Positions 50,899-53,485 of a DNA stretch of 53,485 bases are shown here, piece after piece. The notes below the pieces were generated by a model, which had not been told where the DNA came from, made no database searches, and worked only from the letters and a program-made list of their open reading frames with translations. This DNA is from an uncultured Bacteroidales bacterium. Lineage in GTDB: Bacteria; Bacteroidota; Bacteroidia; Bacteroidales; UBA932. The stretch's first letter is position 1; each line of letters begins with the position of its first letter. The DNA lies in the NCBI GenBank assembly GCA_934693135.1, contig CAKUVA010000015.1:1-53485 (forward strand). The letters are read 5' to 3'. The translations under genes and the position numbers were made by a program.

Positions 50899-51843
50899 CT
50901 ATCGAGGTAGCTGTCGGAAGCCCTGCTCTTTGTCATTCCATCCGTTCTGTTTGTGTTTGATGGTGATTACAAAGCTTTCTTTGTCATGCACAGAGTCTTC
51001 CATATAGAGATGCAGTGCAGTTGCGATAGCAGCATATACCTCACCATTCATTTCTTGGTCAAGAGCCAATGCGATAGCTGCAGCTACTTCATCGGTCATA
51101 TTTCCAGAAGCCTTATTATTGATTTTAGAAGCACTGGACTTTTTCTCACATCCGCAGGATTTTCCTGAACCTCCAGATACTCTTCCAAGTAAGCTAAACA
51201 GGAACCACAGAAGGAGGAGTGCTGAAAAAACGACTCCTATAGAAACAATTGCAAGAATGAATCCGTGCTTGTCCTCGTGAGCCAATTTTTGTGCGCCTGT
51301 TTCTGTAGCATGTGCTCCGTTTACCATTGCAGGAGATGGCTCTACGGGTTCAGTTTCTGTTTCAAACTGCATCTGTCGCAGGTCGTGAGCTAATTTTGCT
51401 ACTGATTTCCCTGCGGGAAGATTTGCTGGCACGTTGATGGAGTCTACTATTGTGCGCCCGTCATTGCTGACGAGGTATATTGTAGATCCTTTCTTTATCT
51501 TGAAGTTAATATAGAAAGTTCCATCGTGGCTATCACCGCTCGCATGAAATAGAACAACCTGTCTCGGTCCCAGTTTTGTTCTGTTGTCCGATTTAGTTAT
51601 AAGACTCTTTTTCAGATTACTACGATCATCCGAAAGGAAACAACCGCCGTAATTAACAGTGCCTTGCGACTTGTTGAAGATTTCAACCCATCCACAGTAT
51701 CGGCCATAGTCGTCAGCGATACTATTGCTATCAGGTTCTGCCATGACCTCAGATATGATGAGATCACTGACATTTTGGGCATGTATGGTTAAGAATCCTC
51801 CAAAAAGAAGAGCACTAAATATTGTTAATAATATACGTTTCAT
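50899..51843 (-). CDS. OadG-family subunit fused to an N-terminal lamin-tail domain
   Basis: 314 residues. A signal peptide (about 1-23) leads into a periplasmic beta domain (about 25-130: ISEVMAEPDSN, GWVEIFNKSQGTVNYGGCFLSDD) resembling the lamin-tail (LTD) fold; then a linker, one membrane helix (about 195-218, ILAIVSIGVVFSALLLLWFLFSLLG) and a cytoplasmic tail with CGCEKKS and the OadG-like DEVAAAIALALDQEM. The gamma subunit normally is some 80-120 residues and stabilises the complex. The added periplasmic domain could anchor the pump to the envelope. Between mmdA and the biotin carrier; 11 bases from mmdA. Confidence 0.82.
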   Translation of the reverse strand: MKRILLTIFSALLFGGFLTIHAQNVSDLIISEVMAEPDSNSIADDYGRYCGWVEIFNKSQGTVNYGGCFLSDDRSNLKKSLITKSDNRTKLGPRQVVLFHASGDSHDGTFYINFKIKKGSTIYLVSNDGRTIVDSINVPANLPAGKSVAKLAHDLRQMQFETETEPVEPSPAMVNGAHATETGAQKLAHEDKHGFILAIVSIGVVFSALLLLWFLFSLLGRVSGGSGKSCGCEKKSSASKINNKASGNMTDEVAAAIALALDQEMNGEVYAAIATALHLYMEDSVHDKESFVITIKHKQNGWNDKEQGFRQLPR

Positions 51844-51854
51844 TCCCTGACTAT

Positions 51855-53417
51855 TTAGAGAGGAAGATTGTCGTGCTTCTTGGCAGGTAAAGTCTGTTTC
51901 TTACCTGCAAGCTGCTCGAGTGCACGTATAACACGGAATCTTGTATTCCTCGGTTCGATTATATCGTCGATGTAACCCATCTTGGCTGCCTGATATGGAT
52001 TACAGAAGAGATCGTTATATTCGTTCTTCTTTTCCTCTGCGAGTTTTGCCTTCTCTTCAGGATCCTCGACGGCCTTGAGCTCCTTTCCATAGAGAATCTG
52101 TACGGCTCCATCTGCTCCCATGACTGCAATGTTGGCTGATGGCCATGCGTAATTTATATCTCCGCGTATCTGTTTGCAACTCATGACAATATGTGCTCCA
52201 CCATAGGATTTTCTCAATGTTACTGTCACCTTAGGTACTGTAGCTTCGCCGTATGCATAAAGAAGTTTGGCTCCGTTTGCGATGATCGCACCATATTCCT
52301 GCTGAGTACCACAAAGGAATCCAGGTACATCCACGAGTGTAACGAGAGGAATGTTGAATGCGTCACAGAATCGTACGAAACGTGCAGCTTTTCTGGAAGC
52401 ATTGATATCGAGTACACCTGCAAGATATTTAGGCTGGTTGGCGACGATACCTACACTACGTCCGTTCATGTGTGCGAAACCTACAATAATATTTTTAGCG
52501 TAAGTCTGGTGTACTTCAAAGAATTTTCCATCGTCGACTATACTTTTTATGACATAGTACATGTCATATGCTTTGTTCGGGTTATCTGGGATGATTTCGT
52601 TAAGCGCGTCATCTACACGGCTGACTGGATCATTCGTAGGTACAGTCGGTGCTTCTTCCATGTTATTCTGAGGAAGATAGCTGAGGAGTTCTTTTATGAT
52701 TCTGATTCCATCTTCGTCATTTTCCGCAGCGAAATGTGCTACACCACTTTTGGTAGCATGAACACTCGCTCCTCCGAGGTCCTCAGACGATACTGTCTCG
52801 CCTGTTACGCTTTTCACTACGGCAGGACCTGTAAGGAACATATAAGATGTGTTCTTTACCATTATTGTAAAGTCTGTAAGAGCAGGGGAGTATACTGCTC
52901 CACCGGCGCAAGGTCCGAATATTCCTGAAATCTGCGGTACAACTCCTGATGAGAGGATGTTCCTTTCAAAAATTTCTCCGAAACCTGCGAGTGAGTTGAT
53001 TCCTTCTTGGATTCTTGCTCCTCCGGAGTCGTTAAGCCCAATGCATGGTGCTCCATTTCTGGTAGCCATGTCCATCACTTTGCATATTTTTTGGGCCATA
53101 GCTTCGCCGAGTGAACCTCCCGATACCGTAAAGTCCTGTGCGAAGACATATACGAGTCTTCCATCTATGGTTCCTTGTCCTGTTACTACACCATCACCAT
53201 CGAAATGCTGTTTGTCCATTCCGAAGTTTGTGCAACGGTGTTGAACGAACATATCGAATTCCTCGAAACTTCCTTCGTCGAGAAGAAGAGCGATTCTCTC
53301 ACGTGCAGTGAGCTTACCTTTTTGGTGTTGAGCGTCTATTCTTTTCTGTCCTCCGCCCATCATAGCTTTGGCTCTTCGCTCGACCAAGTTCTTGATATTA
53401 TCCTGTTGGATACTCAT
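51855..53417 (-). CDS. mmdA: Methylmalonyl-CoA decarboxylase alpha subunit (acyl-CoA carboxyltransferase)
   Basis: 520-residue carboxyltransferase that moves CO2 from methylmalonyl-CoA to biotin, the energy-conserving step of propionate formation. Crotonase-fold twin domains; motifs [70 protein letters not shown], and in the second half [26 protein letters not shown] and the [10 protein letters not shown] loop. A propionyl-CoA carboxylase beta subunit would look alike, but the downstream OadG, biotin carrier and OadB point to the Na+-pumping decarboxylase. First gene of the operon in the window; promoter box at 53461. Confidence 0.93.
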   Translation of the reverse strand: MSIQQDNIKNLVERRAKAMMGGGQKRIDAQHQKGKLTARERIALLLDEGSFEEFDMFVQHRCTNFGMDKQHFDGDGVVTGQGTIDGRLVYVFAQDFTVSGGSLGEAMAQKICKVMDMATRNGAPCIGLNDSGGARIQEGINSLAGFGEIFERNILSSGVVPQISGIFGPCAGGAVYSPALTDFTIMVKNTSYMFLTGPAVVKSVTGETVSSEDLGGASVHATKSGVAHFAAENDEDGIRIIKELLSYLPQNNMEEAPTVPTNDPVSRVDDALNEIIPDNPNKAYDMYYVIKSIVDDGKFFEVHQTYAKNIIVGFAHMNGRSVGIVANQPKYLAGVLDINASRKAARFVRFCDAFNIPLVTLVDVPGFLCGTQQEYGAIIANGAKLLYAYGEATVPKVTVTLRKSYGGAHIVMSCKQIRGDINYAWPSANIAVMGADGAVQILYGKELKAVEDPEEKAKLAEEKKNEYNDLFCNPYQAAKMGYIDDIIEPRNTRFRVIRALEQLAGKKQTLPAKKHDNLPL

Positions 53418-53460
53418 GTATTATTTATATATTAATAAGTGATACCAAATTTTTAACTTG

Positions 53461-53468
53461 CAAATTTA
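53461..53468 (-). promoter_or_regulatory. Putative -7 box of the methylmalonyl-CoA decarboxylase operon
   Basis: TAAATTTG on the minus strand matches TAnnTTTG, 44 bases before the mmdA ATG. The -33 region falls off the window edge. The box suggests that mmdA, not an upstream gene, opens the operon. Confidence 0.5.
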
Positions 53469-53485
53469 CAGAAATTTCTGGAATA

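Noticed and set aside
52191..52928. 245-codon plus-strand frame
   Set aside because: Antisense shadow of mmdA; Cys-, Tyr- and Ser-rich with no motif.
1..53485. CRISPR array, prophage, integrase or transposase
   Set aside because: No regularly spaced direct repeats and no recognisable phage, recombinase or transposase frame were found on either strand.

Overview
The window is a chromosomal segment from a member of the order Bacteroidales (phylum Bacteroidota); the family cannot be fixed from the sequence. Evidence: Bacteroidota-type promoters (TTTG, about 19 bases, then TAnnTTTG, best seen before the tRNA-Cys gene), a TonB-dependent outer-membrane receptor, a dipeptidyl peptidase IV, a Na+-pumping methylmalonyl-CoA decarboxylase operon of the succinate-to-propionate route, and a threonine dehydrogenase/KBL pair. 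It reads as ordinary core genome: no phage, integrase, transposase or CRISPR array was seen, and nearly every base between genes is short.

Layout: 1-4333 sbcD-sbcC nuclease operon (sbcC runs off the left edge); 4334-4638 a gene-poor gap with a possible gene remnant; 4639-8331 ogt, a phosphohexomutase and a THUMP-like methyltransferase; 8420-10663 Pit phosphate permease with a PhoU-like tail; 10671-16942 a minus-strand run ftsE-nth-K+/H+ antiporter-response regulator-histidine kinase-membrane phosphoesterase; 17061-20628 two PLP sulfur-amino-acid lyases facing a GltD-like oxidoreductase; 20685-21722 a glycosyltransferase; 21939-24710 TonB receptor plus alpha/beta hydrolase; 24702-30313 a five-gene minus run (SGNH esterase, small membrane protein, DPP-IV, pyrF, NahK-like sugar kinase); 30442-31119 pgeF; 31227-35304 an envelope sugar-transfer cluster (polyprenyl-phosphate GT, tandem LAB_N protein, ArnT-like GT, UDP-glucuronate 4-epimerase-like); 35307-40329 UvrA-like ATPase, TauE/SafE permease, AspT/YidE-type transporter; 40534-40604 tRNA-Cys; 40689-42038 MATE exporter; 42045-46595 metF-metH; 46891-49174 divergent tdh and kbl; 49265-53417 mmdA-oadG-BCCP-oadB.

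Metabolically the segment links methionine synthesis (MetF supplies methyl-THF to cobalamin-dependent MetH), threonine breakdown to glycine and acetyl-CoA (Tdh, Kbl), and propionate formation by the biotin-dependent decarboxylase that exports Na+. A separate cluster is predicted to decorate lipid A or another envelope glycan.

The most unusual signals are at DNA level. The 8-mer GTCAATGT occurs about 22 times on the + strand and about 6 times on the - strand, independent of gene direction, a pattern like an oriented chromosome signal (Chi- or KOPS-like). A 173-bp symmetric imperfect palindrome sits just upstream of metH, with look-alike ends abutting two other genes. A 17-bp palindrome lies at the predicted tdh start site. 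Counts were made by eye. Gene functions are from sequence motifs and family knowledge; no database search was run.
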